NCBI GenBank assembly: GCA_033557465.1
Contig: CM066035.1
Span: 904,053,309 to 904,117,308 of the forward strand
Reading direction: 5' to 3'
Length of the DNA: 64,000 bases
Origin: Ichthyophis bannanicus
Lineage: Eukaryota > Chordata > Amphibia > Gymnophiona > Ichthyophiidae
Under the pieces are notes generated by a model. The model saw only the letters and a list, made by a program, of their open reading frames with translations, was not told the DNA's origin and did not search any database. The translations under genes were made by a program, and so were the position numbers. Shown piece after piece: positions 46,861-58,212 of the stretch. Positions within the stretch are counted from its first letter, which is position 1, and each line of letters begins with the position of its first letter.

Positions 46861-47292
46861 ATTACTTTAGGGTCATATTCAAGTGCTGCTTCAGAGAGGT
46901 GCCACTGTGGCACTATGGTCTTCTGCTCTCTTCTGACCCCTTCCTCTCCCTTCTCTCTGGTCTTCCTTATGAGCACTCAAATCTTAAATTCGCCCTTGAT
47001 TATAGGACAATACAAGGATGCCTCTTCATGTTCAAGGACCAGGTATTCCAGATAATCCAAATATGTAAATTAACTGGGTTCTTCGACCAAAGGTATGCAG
47101 ATCTAGCTAATGAATGTACATACCCCCAATAAAGAAACCCACCAGGGAATATCCACAATCTGATATCAAGTAGCCAGTCCATCCAGCCTTGTTTATTTTC
47201 CACTAGATGTGCACGAAGCATCAGATATAGGACTTCAGGCAAAGTCCCCAAGTAAGTCGGAATGAAAGTCTACAAGGCCCCGCCCACTCCTC
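46861..47292. other. Unassigned spacer
   Basis: Short open frames on both strands show no domain, and I see no repeat structure. Confidence 0.4.
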
Positions 47293-47485
47293 CAGAAGAT
47301 GGACCCACTAGGGGAGGTCTCTAGGAATCAGAAGATGGATCCACTAGGGGAGGTCTCTAGGAATCAGAAGATGGACCCATAAGGGGAGGTCTCTAGGAAT
47401 CAGAAGATGGACCCACTAGGGGAGGTCTCTAGGAATCAGAAGATGGACCCACTAGGGGAGGTCTCTAGGAATCAGAAGATGGCCC
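47293..47485. repeat. Minisatellite, 36-bp unit, about 5.3 copies
   Basis: Unit cagaagatggacccactagg ggaggtctctaggaat, repeated head to tail with at most three changes per unit, which indicates recent expansion. Bases 47490-47870 beyond it hold nothing recognised. Confidence 0.92.
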
Positions 47486-47869
47486 CATGACAGCTGACAG
47501 CCAAGTCAGCATCTGTAGAAAATGTACACCGCAAAATAAAAATTGGATGACTGTAAAAGTACATCTCTTCCCCAGATTCATTTTCAAACAGCCGTTATCA
47601 AAGGGTCAGACAGAATTACAAGTTTTTGTTTAAAAAACTGTTCAAAATCTCATTTTGCAAATAGCAGATTGCCATGTCTTAATGCAGGGTAACAGCCTGC
47701 TCACTGCGGACTTTATATATACACAACTACAAATCAAAAACTGAGAGAAACATGTATTTTTAGGGAATCACAATAATAATATCATTTAACTTCTGTTAAA
47801 GAATTATTTCAAAGTTTTCCCATTTGCTGCTTGAAACTTGCCTTGTTTCAATCGATGTGTAGTACAGGA

Positions 47870-48355
47870 GTACACAAGTTCAGTCCTTGAGGGCCACAAA
47901 CAGGCCAGGTTTTCAGGATATCCCAAATGAATATGCATGAGATAGACCTACATATGTGTTATCACCACTGTATGCAAATCTAGCTCATGCATATTTATGA
48001 GGGGAGGAGTGGCTCAGTGGTTGGGACAGGTTACCTCAGGCCAGAAGGCCAGGGGTTCAATTCCCACATGGGGACAAGCAACCACAGGCCGGAGGGACTG
48101 GGGTCTCTAGTCCCATGGTCACTCCTTATGGCCTTGGGCAAGCCACTTAATCCTCCATTGCCTCAGGTACACTTAGACTGTGAGCCCTTCGGGGACAAGG
48201 GAATAAAAAGTACCTGCTAGTGTACATGTAAACCGCACTGATTATAAAGAGCACAGTGAAATAAATAAATAAATAAATAAAATGAAATTAAATAAATATT
48301 AGGGATAACATGGCCTGTTTGCACCCTTGAGGACTGAACCTGTATACCCCTGGTG
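47870..48355. mobile_element. Foldback element split by a SINE
   Basis: The left arm tacacaagttcagtccttgagggc ... aggccaggttttcagg ... gaatatgcatgag is mirrored after the SINE by agggataacatggcctgtttgcacccttgaggactgaacctgtatacccctgg. It is the same family as the palindromes inside the Harbinger-like copies. Confidence 0.7.
47998..48300 (+). mobile_element. tRNA-derived SINE
   Basis: ggggaggagtggctcagtgg with A box, B-box-like aggggttcaattccc, then gggcaagccacttaatcctcc, a gactgtgagcccttcgggga body and an (AAAT)n tail. It has a different body from the 9813 copy, hence another subfamily. It lies inside the foldback element. Confidence 0.82.
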
Positions 48356-48711
48356 AAGTAGCTAGTTCCATGATACTTAAAAACATTGACTATCTGTAAT
48401 TATGGGGTCATTTTAGAATTCGACATATGGATTAAAATGATGCCCATACCAGTGATGTGCACAGAGCAAAACCTTTTGGTTTATTTCAATTTCTTTTTTC
48501 CTTTTTCCCAATTCTCAGGCATTTTTTTTAGTTCATAGCACACATTTGTTTCCATGAAAAATTTGGAATGCACATTAAACATTTTTAAAAGCATGCTAGT
48601 TAACGTGTTAATTTCTAGGTTATCACGCGTTAAATCAATTTTGTGCACATTGCATGTTTTAAGGCAAACTAATGAACTGAATGTATGCTAACAAATACAT
48701 ATCCCTAGTAC
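48356..48711. other. AT-rich spacer
   Basis: No gene and no repeat ends recognised between the foldback element and the minisatellite. Confidence 0.4.
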
Positions 48712-48935
48712 ATACTGACCCCTTTCCACACTTTTGCCTGGTAAATACTGATCCCTTTCCACACTTTTGCCTGGTAAATACTGATCCCTTTCCACACTTT
48801 TGCCTAGTACATACCGGCCCCTTTCCACACTTTTGCCTAGTACATACCGGCCCCTTTCCACACTTTTGCCTGGTACATACTGATCCCTTTCCACACTTTT
48901 GCCTGGTACATACCGGCCCCTTTCCACACTTTGTC
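48712..48935. repeat. Minisatellite, 33-bp unit, about 7 copies
   Basis: Unit tactgatccctttccacact tttgcctggtaaa, variants with ccggcc for ctgatc and cataccg for aatactg. Because 33 is a multiple of three, several frames stay open on both strands (11-residue repeats such as TDPFPHFCLVN). This is a consequence of the period and not evidence of a gene. It directly abuts Harbinger-like copy C. Confidence 0.92.
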
Positions 48936-50074
48936 AAATTTTCAAAATTAAACTATGGGGTATGTTTACTAAATGGCGCTAACGTCGCAGCTGCGACATT
49001 ATCACGTGATATGTGACGTTATCGTGCGATAATGGCGCATTACGGTGCGAGAGAGTCACGTATCGCACGATAACGTTTCCGGCGTCGGTAAGGTGCGCAG
49101 AGGGTGGAGTAAGGCTCCCCTGAGGCAGAGATAAGGGGTCAATGGGCAGAGAGTGGGAGGGGAGAGTCTCCATGCACACTAACGCCGTGAAATGAAGGTC
49201 TGAAAACCCTGCGCTAGAGGCACATTTGCAGGGGAGAGAGACCATTTCAGTTAGCAATGTGCAGCAAAGGCAGGGAAACCAAGAAAAGTGATAGTAGTGA
49301 TACATGTGCAGCAACATCATAGTGCCCAAGTACGAGAGGGCACTACGGTGAGGCTGCAAATGGGGTAAAGGGGGCTGCAGGCGGGACATGCAGTGGGGCA
49401 GCTGGGGCACAGGGTGGGCTAGGCAGATGCCTAGGTGACACATAGGAATGTGGAAGCGGAAAACCAGCAGGACAGCAACTGACCAAGGGCAAACATGGCC
49501 ACGAGTGTGTGTCCCACAGTGTCCCAGGGGACAGTACCCAGCAAGTACCCCAAAGGGCACATAACATTGGCAGGTGGTGCCAGGGGGAAGCGTGATTGTC
49601 TAGGCAGGCACCCCTACCCCATATCACACACCATAGGCAGCTGCCTACCGGCACACTGGATGGCCTGGGACTGCACACCACCAGCACAAGGGCATGTCAG
49701 CATGGTGGAGGAGGGGTGCTGGTGGCGGAGGGGGCAGTGGCATCTGCCCACACCAGACCACGGCCAAGCCCCCTTTAGGTGGGTGCCGTGCACTGCAACA
49801 GACAAGGGCTGTCTGACGAACAATCATGGTATCCCCAGGGAATGATCTGCCCCTGTGGCAACAGTTTGGTGCAGTGCACACAGCCAGTATGTTCAGGGGC
49901 AAAAAGTCACAGGTTCAAGTCCCAGCTGTGGCTCCTGCAAACCATGTCCCTATATTTTACCCAGTGCTAAACCAGGGTAATAAAGATGGAACCTTTATTG
50001 CAGATTAAATAAACATGCCATAAACGACTATATTTTACTCTACAGAGCACAGACACCATAAACATGTGTAATCC

Positions 50075-50280
50075 CTAGAGAAGAGTTTCCCAACTGCAGT
50101 CCTGGAGGGCCAAACACCATTCAGGTTTCATGCCGTCCCTAATAAATATGCCTGTGCTTCATTTGTATGCACCACCCCATTGTATGCAAATGTATCTCAT
50201 GCATATTCATTAGGGACAGCATGAAAACCTGAACTGTGTTTGGCCCACCAGGACCAGAGTTGGAAACCTCTGCCCTAGAG
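50075..50280. repeat. Foldback repeat inside copy C
   Basis: Counterpart of 22833-23040 and 35560-35766 (ccctagagaagagtttccca ... gagttggaaacctctgccctag). Confidence 0.72.
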
Positions 50281-50450
50281 CAGCGGCCAACAGGGGCATA
50301 AACACCCACACCCACAGGCTCCACTATCCAAAGCCTCATGGAGAGTCAGGCTGTTGGGCCCTGCGCGCAGCAGCATCTCCCAATACTAGCACTTGCATAC
50401 CTTAGCAATGCCGTCCTAAACTTGAGAACACGTTCCACATATATCAAAAG

Positions 50451-50530
50451 GTTGCTATGATTAATGTCAGATAACAAATCCTAAGTTAAACACAATTTGT
50501 TGACAGAGATGCATCATAGCAACCTTTCTG
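50451..50530. repeat. Conserved stem-loop, copy C
   Basis: aaaggttgctatgattaatg pairs with catcatagcaaccttt across a short loop. It is the counterpart of 23206-23285. Confidence 0.7.
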
Positions 50531-50861
50531 ATATCTGTGGAGTGTGTTTCAGTTTTGGTTTCTGACAGTGTTTATCACCCCGGGGAGTGACACCAACAGT
50601 ATTGCGTACCATAGCAATGCCCGCACTGTGCTCAGGACTGGTGTGCTGGCCAGGGCTGCCACAAACCTCTATAGTTGCACAAAGCTGGCATAGGTGTTGG
50701 AGTGTGTGTATGTCTATCCAGTTTTCTGTGGCTGCCTACACCTTACTGAGCCCGCACTGCTTGCACTGTTGCCAGTGTTAGCCTGCCAATGTGCATAATG
50801 AGGAGCAAGGTACTGTGGGTATGGTCCGGACAGGGCGGCCTGGGCAGAATGCATCTGCACA

Positions 50862-51100
50862 CGCCGCTCTTCCCGCCGCCCAGCTACAGCCTACAAAAAG
50901 GAGGGTGCCATTGGGCGTGCCCGCGCCTGAGGGCCTCACCAGACGGCCCTTTGGCATGGCCCTTAGACGCAGGCCCGCGGGCGTTCCGGTGCTCCGTAGT
51001 TGCCGGGGTCGACCAGGCTCGATTGTTCCTCCACACATCGGCTCCTGACCCAACCATCTCACGAGCTCCACCCGGTACTTTCAAGTAACTTTCCTTTGTC
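50862..51100 (+). promoter_or_regulatory. GC-rich L2 5' leader (putative internal promoter)
   Basis: CpG-rich start (cgccgctcttcccgccgccc ...) contrasts sharply with the surrounding sequence. LINEs of this group carry internal promoters at the 5' end; the assignment is by position and composition only. Confidence 0.4.
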
Positions 51101-51109
51101 TTGCCCCCC

Positions 51110-51600
51110 CACTGCTGGCATTGATCACATTACCCACCTTGAACTTGCTACCCACTGCCTGCACTGTACTGCTACCTGCTACCCGCTACCCATTGTAGGC
51201 ATTGAACTGCTACCCACTGCCTGCATGGCACTACTACCCACTGCTTGCTTAATTTTGCTCCCAGTGCCTGCATCGTACTGCTACCCATTGTTGCATAGAA
51301 CTGCTACCCATTGCTTATCCATTGCCTACAGAGTGTTGCTACCCATTGTCTGCATACTGTTGCTACCCATTATTGCATAGAACTTCTACCCATTGTTGCA
51401 TAGAACTGTTATCCATTGCTTATCCATTGTTCTGAGTGTTGCTACACATTGTCTGCATACTGTTGCTACCCTTTGTTGCATAAAACTGTTATCCATTGCT
51501 TATCCATTGCTTACAGAGTGTTGCTACCCATTGTCTGCATACTGTTGCTACCCATTGTTGCACAGAACTGCTACCTATTATTTGCATAGAACCTGCCTGC
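51110..51600 (+). repeat. Imperfect tandem repeat in the L2 5' UTR
   Basis: Variants of ttgctacccattgcctgcat, roughly 18-25 bases per unit, are repeated more than 15 times. The array resumes at 52970-53035 after the foreign insert, showing that the insert landed within it. Confidence 0.82.
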
Positions 51601-51639
51601 TTGTTTGCCTATTACTTGCTTCTGTCACCCACCAGCGTC

Positions 51640-52965
51640 CCCAGAGGCCAGCGGCATGGGTACATCAGTGGGGTAGTACTCTAGTTGCTATAGAGTATTG
51701 TGGGAAGGCTTTAAAATGCCTTCTGGAACCTGTGGTTCTTAAGCACCAGTCAAATAATTGTAGTTGCAGACCAAGTGTAAGGTTATAATACAGGATTTTA
51801 TTCCCCGTCCGGGATTGGATATTTTAGCATTTGAAATAAAGGAAAACAGACCATTCATCTGGCATCAAATTAAAGAAATGCAGGAACAAAACTTGGCTTT
51901 AACTTCAGCTTTTTCAACAAACAGAAGGAAAAAGAAAACAGTCCTTTTCACATGAAAACCTTCTTCCTGTTTTCTTTTAAACAGTTTTCACAGCACTGTA
52001 ACATAGGGAGGATATGGCATCTGCCATAGTGTACGTACAGTCCATATCACTGCCATTCAAAGATTCCTCATAAGGCTCATATTGCATCTCTTCACCGTCG
52101 GAATAACTTTCTCCTGGAGTAAAGCTTCCGTTGCAAAGTTCCTCTCTGTAACTCACAGCATTCCCCTCCTCCACTGCACTAGAGGGAAATGGGTAATTAC
52201 CACATTCACTATAATCACGGTCAAGAGAGCTACACAGTTCCTGGTAAGTGCAGGGTAATTCTTTATATTCTGGAGCTCTTCTATTAGGGTTAATACGCCT
52301 ACCCTCTGGCACTCTCTCTTCCTGGTCTCTCAGCCGAGCCGAGCTCCGTTTGCATGAGAACCTTTTACTGTGTTTCTCTGCTAGCTGCTTCTCTGGTATA
52401 AAAGTTTCCTCAGGGTAAAAACTATTCCCTGCTTGGTACCTTCTGCTGGGTAATTTGGCTCCCTTTAGCCTGGCCACTGGACTGCCACCTCTGCTCCCTT
52501 CATAGCAAGGTTCCCGGGGACTTTGGAGAGCTGTGCCCTGCTTCTCAAAGCAGTCCCTCCCGGATTCCACAGTTCTGTGTTTCCCTCGTGAGGCTTCTCT
52601 CCAAAGGTTCCTTTGGCTTCTCTCCTCAGCAACTCTCTCCCTGAACGTTCCCTCAGCAGCTCTCACAGCTCTGAACGTTCCTTCCACGGCTCTGCCACTA
52701 CCTTCAGGTGAGTGACTTTTAACTGTCTTTCTCATGGTGTTTGTTTGGGCTCCGCCCCTACCCAGCTGCCCCTCATTTCCTAATGAGTTCCTATCCAGGC
52801 TTGTGTTTGGGCGTTCCCTTACACCTCGTGATCCAGCTTGTATCTGTTGCCCATGGTAACCTTTCTCCACGTGTATTTCTGAGCTGTCAGCTATGCTTTG
52901 CTCAGAGTTCCCTATTTCCCTGGGCTCTGACAGCGCTACCTCATGACACTTCCCGTTGACTGCAT
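51640..52965 (-). mobile_element. Unidentified insert in the L2 5' UTR array
   Basis: The tandem array is interrupted by about 1.3 kb of unrelated sequence that carries a long minus-strand open frame and, downstream of it, AT-rich 3'-UTR-like sequence with an aataaa at about 51815-51810. Edges are approximate; no inverted ends or target duplication were recognised. Confidence 0.5.
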
Positions 52966-52981
52966 AGAACTTGCTACCCAT
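51977..52981 (-). CDS. Unrecognised 334-codon open frame in the insert
   Basis: The frame is open from 52981 to the stop at 51977. The first Met (52981) falls in flanking L2 tandem repeat, so it is unlikely to be the true start; ATG at 52735 in an acacc context gives about 252 residues (starts MRKTVKSHSPEGSGRAVEG). The protein is charged and repetitive (EGTFRAVRAAEGTFRERVAE), Arg/Ser/Glu-rich in the middle (SKRFSCKRSSARLRDQEERV), with an acidic Tyr-rich end (GESYSDGEEMQYEPYEESL) and a final MADAISSLCYSAVKTV. I recognise no domain. It could be ORF1/gag-like of a retroelement or a fragment of one. Absence of stops suggests it is young or was recently constrained. Confidence 0.4.
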   Translation of the reverse strand: MGSKFYAVNGKCHEVALSEPREIGNSEQSIADSSEIHVEKGYHGQQIQAGSRGVRERPNTSLDRNSLGNEGQLGRGGAQTNTMRKTVKSHSPEGSGRAVEGTFRAVRAAEGTFRERVAEERSQRNLWREASRGKHRTVESGRDCFEKQGTALQSPREPCYEGSRGGSPVARLKGAKLPSRRYQAGNSFYPEETFIPEKQLAEKHSKRFSCKRSSARLRDQEERVPEGRRINPNRRAPEYKELPCTYQELCSSLDRDYSECGNYPFPSSAVEEGNAVSYREELCNGSFTPGESYSDGEEMQYEPYEESLNGSDMDCTYTMADAISSLCYSAVKTV

Positions 52982-53035
52982 TGCTTGCCGAGAACTTGCA
53001 ACCCATTACTTGCTCAGACCTTGCTGCCCACTACC

Positions 53036-54985
53036 ATGGCCCCACATCTCATTGTCCTTCTCTTCCTCATCCTCCCCAACTGCCTCCCCTCCTACCAACA
53101 CCCTCCCTCCTCTTCCCCTACCTTCCTCACTTCTCCCTCCACTCTCCCCCCTAGCCTAGCATCTACTCTTGAGCCTCTTCACACCATCCCCCGCATTCAA
53201 CCAGCCCCCCTCTCTACCTTCCTCACTTCTCCCTCCATTCTGCCCCCTAGCCCAGCACCTGCTCTTGAGCTTTTTCACCCCATCCTCCACATTCAACAGC
53301 TCCCCTCTCTTTAAAGCAACCCCACCCTCGCTTCCGTCGTACTATCTCCACTTTACTTCACTCTCTAATACTCATTCTCCTTCTCTCATAAGGTAATATC
53401 AACCCCAACCCTGGCACCCCCCCCCCCCGACTTCTTTCTCACACTAAAAAAAGTTCCCCACATAGCCTATCTAATCTCATCCACATCCTACTCCTCCCTC
53501 CTTCTGCCCTCCCTCATTCATCCCACAATCACTCCTCCATAGATACCAACTCCAACCCTACCCCCAAAAATAATCCCTCATATAACCTACCCGATACCGT
53601 CAACTTATCCCTCATTTCCCCTCCCTCATGTCCCTCTTGGAGAGCACATACACACAGACATACCCACCCACACCCTGCTCCCTCTAAATCTCGGTATTAC
53701 CTTAGAAATGCACCCCCATGCTACTCTGATAAGAAATCCACACGTAACTTATCTAACCTTATCCATATCCCTCTCCTCCCCCCCTCCGCTCTCCCGTTTT
53801 CATGTGCCCTATGGAACGCATGCTCAGTCGTTAAAAAAACCCCTTTTATTCATGATCTTTTTATCTCTAATGCCCTTCAACTTCTTGCCTTGACCGAGAC
53901 CTGGCTCTCCCCAGACGACACCGCATCCATTGCCTCTCTCTGCTATGCGGGCTACCAGTTCTCCCATACACCTCGATCTGCTGGTCGCGGTGGTGGCGTT
54001 GGCCTCCTACTCTCTCCCTCCTGCCAATTCCAACCCCTCCTGCCACCCCAATCACACTCCCCCCCCTCTCCTTTGAAGTCCACTCCATTTGCCTCCTCAC
54101 ACCACTCCCCCCTCCGAGTAGCTGTTATCTATCGCCCACCCGATAAATCCAAATCAAACATCCTCACCGACTTCGACTCCTGGCTTTCTGCCTTTATGGG
54201 CCCCTTCTCCCCCACTCTTATTCTTGGCGATTTCAACATTCACATCGACAACCCTCAGACCCCCATGCCTCAAAGTTCCTTGCTCTTACCTCCTCGTTCG
54301 ACCTCAAACTTTGTTCCACTGCCCCCACACATCTACATGGCCACTGCCTCAACCTAAAACTCTTCTCCAATTCCTCTCCCTCAAACTTCCACAAATCAAT
54401 CCTTCCCTCATCTGACCATCACCTCTTAACATTTACTCTTCAGCTTCTGCTATCCCAACCTCGTCCTTTCTCCTCCAACCTATTTAGAGACCTTCATAAT
54501 ATTGATCCCATGACTCTCTCTTCCACCATCTCCATTTTATCCTCCAAGTCCGTCGACGCGGCATTATCTTCATACAATGCTACACTATCCTCAGCCCTTG
54601 ACAATCTTGCCCCTCCCACCCCACGTCCCGTCAAACGATCTATTCCCCAACCCTGGCTTTCACCCACAATCCTTTACATACGCATCTGCACCCGTTCTGC
54701 TGAACGAGCTTGGTCCAAATCCCACTCCCCGGAAGACCTCCTACACTTCAAATTCATGCTTGGCTCCTTCCAGTCAGCCTTAGCAATTGCCAAACAAGAT
54801 TACTACATCCATCTGACCAACTCCCTTGCCTCTGATCCTCACCGTCTCTTTAATACCCTCAATTCTCTCCTCAAGGTCCCCCCGTCCCCGATCCCGCCTT
54901 CCCTTTCTGCCCAAACCCTAGCCGACTACTTCCATGACAAAATCCACAAGATTACCCTACCACTTTATCTACCTCCACTCCTCCA
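53036..54985 (+). pseudogene. L2 endonuclease region and linker
   Basis: After a Pro/Ser-rich stretch, the apurinic-like endonuclease begins near 53800: CALWNACSVVKK, ALTETWLSPDD (with catalytic Glu), GGGVGLL, VAVIYRPPDKSK and LILGDFNIH (catalytic Asp/Asn), to about 54360. A frame change leads into a linker (54510-55010: PWLSPTILYIRICTRSAERA, LASDPHRLFNTLNSLL). This enzyme nicks target DNA for target-primed reverse transcription. A CR1 insertion at 55010 cuts the gene before the RT. Confidence 0.82.
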
Positions 54986-55009
54986 AAATTCTCCTCACCA
55001 ATCCATACT

Positions 55010-56090
55010 ACAGGCCGGATAGTTTAACTTCGGTGGTGAGTAAATTATTGGAAACGCTGCTGAAAGAGAAAATAGTGAGGTTTCTGGAGTCCAGCGGATT
55101 ACAGGATCCGAGGCAGCATGGATTCACCAGAGGCAGGTCTTGTCAGACAAATCTGATTGATTTCTTTGACTAGGTGACCAGGGAGTTGGACCGAGGGAGA
55201 GCCCTAGATGTGGTATATTTAGATTTCAGTAAAGCCTTTGACACTGTTCCTCACAGGCGACCTATAAACAAACTGAGCACCCTAGGGATGGACCCTAAAG
55301 TTACTGCTTGGGTTAGAAATTGGTTGGGTGGGAGGCGACAAAGAGTACAAGTAAATGGAGCTCACTCTGAGGAGAAGGATGTTACCAGTGGTGTGCCCCA
55401 GGGATCTGTCCTTGGTCCGATTCATTTTAACATCTTTGTTAGTGATATAGCAGAAGGGCTGTCGGGTAAGGTTTGCCTTTTGCAGATGATACCAAAATCT
55501 GCAATAGAGTAGACACCCAGGAAGGTGTAGATAACATGAGGAGGGATCTAGCTAAGCTTGAAGAATGGTCTAGAATTTGGCAGCTGGGATTTAATGTTAA
55601 AAAATGTAAGGTCATGCATTTGGGCTGCAGCAATCCAAGGGAGCAATATAGTATAGGGGGTGAAGTACTTTTGTCCACTAAAGAAGAGCGGGACCTAGGC
55701 GTGGTTGTGTCTGATGATCTTAAAGTAGCTAAACAGGTAGAAAAGGCGACGGCAAAATCTAAAAGGATGCTTGGGTGCATACGGAGAGGAATGGCTAGCA
55801 GAAAAAAGGAGGTGATAATGCCTCTCTATAAGTCTTTGGTGCGACCTCATTTGGAGTATAGTGTGCAATTCTGGAGACCGCACCTTCAAAAGGATGTGAA
55901 CAGGATGGAGTCGGTGCAGAGGGTGGCTACTAAAATGATTAGTGGTCTTCATTATAAAGCATATGAGGACAGACTGAAAGATCTTAATATGTACACCTTA
56001 GAGGAAAGGCGGGATAGAGGTGATATGATTGAGATGTTTAAATACCTCCGTGGCATAAATGTTCAGGGAGAGAGAGCCTCTTTCAATTGA
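55010..56090 (+). pseudogene. CR1 reverse transcriptase fragment
   Basis: Collinear RT blocks: LLETLLKEKIVRFLESSGL, HGFTRGRSCQTNLIDFFD (then a stop), [15 protein letters not shown] (motif A), [19 protein letters not shown] (motif B), PFADDTKI (motif C, in the next frame), KCKVMHLGCSN, ERDLGVVVSDDLK, RPHLEYSVQFWRPHLQKD and MIEMFKYLRGIN. Two frame breaks (about 55173 and 55490) disable it. It is more intact than the related copy at 17036-17830. Confidence 0.85.
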
Positions 56091-56371
56091 AAGCAAGTTC
56101 TGCTACGAGGGGACATGGGATGAGGGTGAAAGGAGATAGATTCAGGAGTGATATGCAGAAATATTTCTTTACGGAATGGGTAGTGGATCCGTGGAATAGT
56201 CTCCCAGTGGAGGTGGTAGAGATGAGGACAGTACTGAATTCAAAAAAGCATGGGACAAACACAGAGGATCTCTAAAGGTAAAAAGGGGACTGTTGTAGTT
56301 GTTGATATGGAAGGACAGACTAGATAGGCCATGTGGTCTTTTTCTGTCATCATATTTCTATGTTTCTATGT
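55010..56371 (+). mobile_element. CR1 LINE inserted in the L2 gene
   Basis: It starts inside the CR1 RT at a YRPDSLTSVVSKLLE block and ends with the CR1-like 3' UTR ggacagactagataggccatgtggtc plus a (TTCTATG)n-like tail. L2 coding sequence resumes at 56372, confirming the edges. Confidence 0.88.
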
Positions 56372-58055
56372 TTCATACTTCCCCTGTCACCCTCTCCTCC
56401 TTCACTCCGATCTCTGAAGAAGAAACCGCACTCCTCCTTTCCGCCTCCAAACACACCACCTGCTCTTCAGACCCTATCCCCACCCATCTCCTACGTTCCA
56501 TCTCCCTCACCATTGTCCCCTCCATCACTCATATCCTCAACCTTTCACTCTCCACTGCAACTGTCCCCGCTGACTTCAAACACGCTGTTGTCACACCCCT
56601 CCTCAAGAAACCCTCACTTGATCCCACATGCCCTTCTAACTATCGACCCATCTCCCTCCTTCCCTTCATATCCAAGCTATTAGAACGAGCAGTCCACCGT
56701 CGCTGCCTCGACTTCTTCACCCCCCAGGCCCTCCTGGACCCACTACAATCCGGCTTCCGTCCCCTACACTCCACTGAATCAGCACTCACAAAAGTCACCA
56801 ATGACCTGTTCTTGGCTAAATCTAAGGGCCTCTATTCCATCCTCATCCTTCTTGACCTTTCTGCTGCTTTTGATACCGTTGACCACAACCTTCTCCTCAC
56901 CACCCTCTCCTTGCTTGGCTTCAAGGACTCCGTACTATCCTGGTTCTCCTCCTACCTCTCCCATCGCTCATTCAGTGTATGCTCTGGTGGCTCCTCCTCC
57001 TCCCCTACCCCGCTACATGTAGGTGTACCCCAGGGATCTGTCTTGGGCCCCCTCCTCTTCTCTCTCTATACCCAAGGCCTTGGCGTGCTTATCTCCTCCC
57101 ATGGCATTCAGTATCATCTCTATGCTGATGACTCCCAGATCTACTGCTCTACATCTGATATTTCTCTGGCAACCCAGTCCAAGATCTCTGCCTGTCTCTC
57201 GGACATCACTGCCTGGATGTCTCATCACCGATTGAAACTGAACATGGCCAAGACTGAACTCCTTGTCTTTCCACCCAAATCCCCCCCCCCCCCCCCACTT
57301 TCCCCTCTCTCAGTCCATGTGGATGGATCTACTATCCTTCCTGTTCCCTCGGCCCGCAATCTAGGGGTTATCTTCGACACCTCTCTCTCCTTCTCCGCTC
57401 ATATCCAGCTTGTAGCTAAGATCTGCTGTTTCTTTCTCTACAAAATCAGCAAAATCCACCCCTTCCTCTCTGAACACACTACCAAAATGCTCGTCCACTC
57501 CTTGATCTCCTCTCGCCTCGATTACTGCAACCTACTCCTCGCTGATCTCCCCGTGAGCCACCTCCTCCCTCTTCAATCTATACAAAGTCACGCTGCTGGA
57601 CTAATCTTCTGCCAGCCTCACCATGCCCACACTACTCCTCTTCTCAAGTTGCTTCACTGGCTCCCTGTCCAATTCCGCATCCAATTCAAGCTTCTCCTAC
57701 TGACCTATAAATGCATTCACTCTATGGCCCCTCAATACCTCTTATCTCCCCCTACGCCCCCTCTCGTATTTTGCGCTCTGCTAACAAATTACTTCTATCA
57801 ATGCCCTTCACCCGCACCGCGAACTCCCAACTGCACTCCTTTCACCTTGCAGCACCACATGCCTGGAACAGGCTACCTGTGTCTGTGCGCCAGGCATCCT
57901 CCCTGGCCCTCTTCAAATCCAGATTGAAGACCCACCTCTTCACCGTTGCATTTAGAACCTGGCACCATCCTCATTTTACCCTAAACCCCGTCAACGTCTA
58001 TGACCAAACTATAGACCAAACTGTACCTCACTGTACCTTGCGCAGAACTGACTAA
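56372..58055 (+). pseudogene. L2 reverse transcriptase and C-terminal region
   Basis: Long open frame with complete RT order: [72 protein letters not shown] (motif A), [17 protein letters not shown] (motif B), [11 protein letters not shown] (catalytic YADD), [24 protein letters not shown] and [16 protein letters not shown]. The reading continues in another frame from about 57711 ([29 protein letters not shown]) to a stop near 58053, so one frameshift near 57720-57760 separates the C-terminus. The N-terminal half of the gene lies upstream of the CR1. Confidence 0.88.
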
Positions 58056-58196
58056 TGCTCTGTACTTTTTTCTCTTAACTAGATTGTAAGCTCCGACGAG
58101 CATGACTCTGATGGGCAGGGACTGTCTCTTGTATGTTGGCTACCTCTTGTAGGTTAGCTGTGCAGCGCTGTGTGCGTGGCGCTTTATAAGTGCTGA

Positions 58197-58212
58197 ATAG
58201 TAGTAGTAGTAG
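58197..58212 (+). repeat. (TAG)n L2 3' tail
   Basis: tagtagtagtagtag directly follows the L2 3' UTR and marks its end. Confidence 0.85.

Larger units (their letters stand above)
50862..58212 (+). mobile_element. Near full-length L2 LINE inserted in copy C
   Basis: Comparison with copies A and B places the insertion between gcatctgcaca (50861) and agggcaatggctggg (58213). It has a GC-rich 5' leader, a tandem-repeat 5' UTR, endonuclease and RT regions and the L2-type 3' end: attgtaagctccgacgagc, gggcagggactgtctcttg, gcgctttataagtgctgaatag and (TAG)n. Minus its own insertions (51640-52965 and 55010-56371) it is about 4.65 kb, close to full length for L2. Frameshifts make it inactive. Confidence 0.85.

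Noticed and set aside
47293..47485. CRISPR-like array
   Set aside because: The units are contiguous with no unique spacers, in a vertebrate genome. It is a minisatellite.
48659..49016. Repeat proteins encoded on both strands
   Set aside because: The frames stay open only because the minisatellite unit is 33 bases; no start context or conservation.
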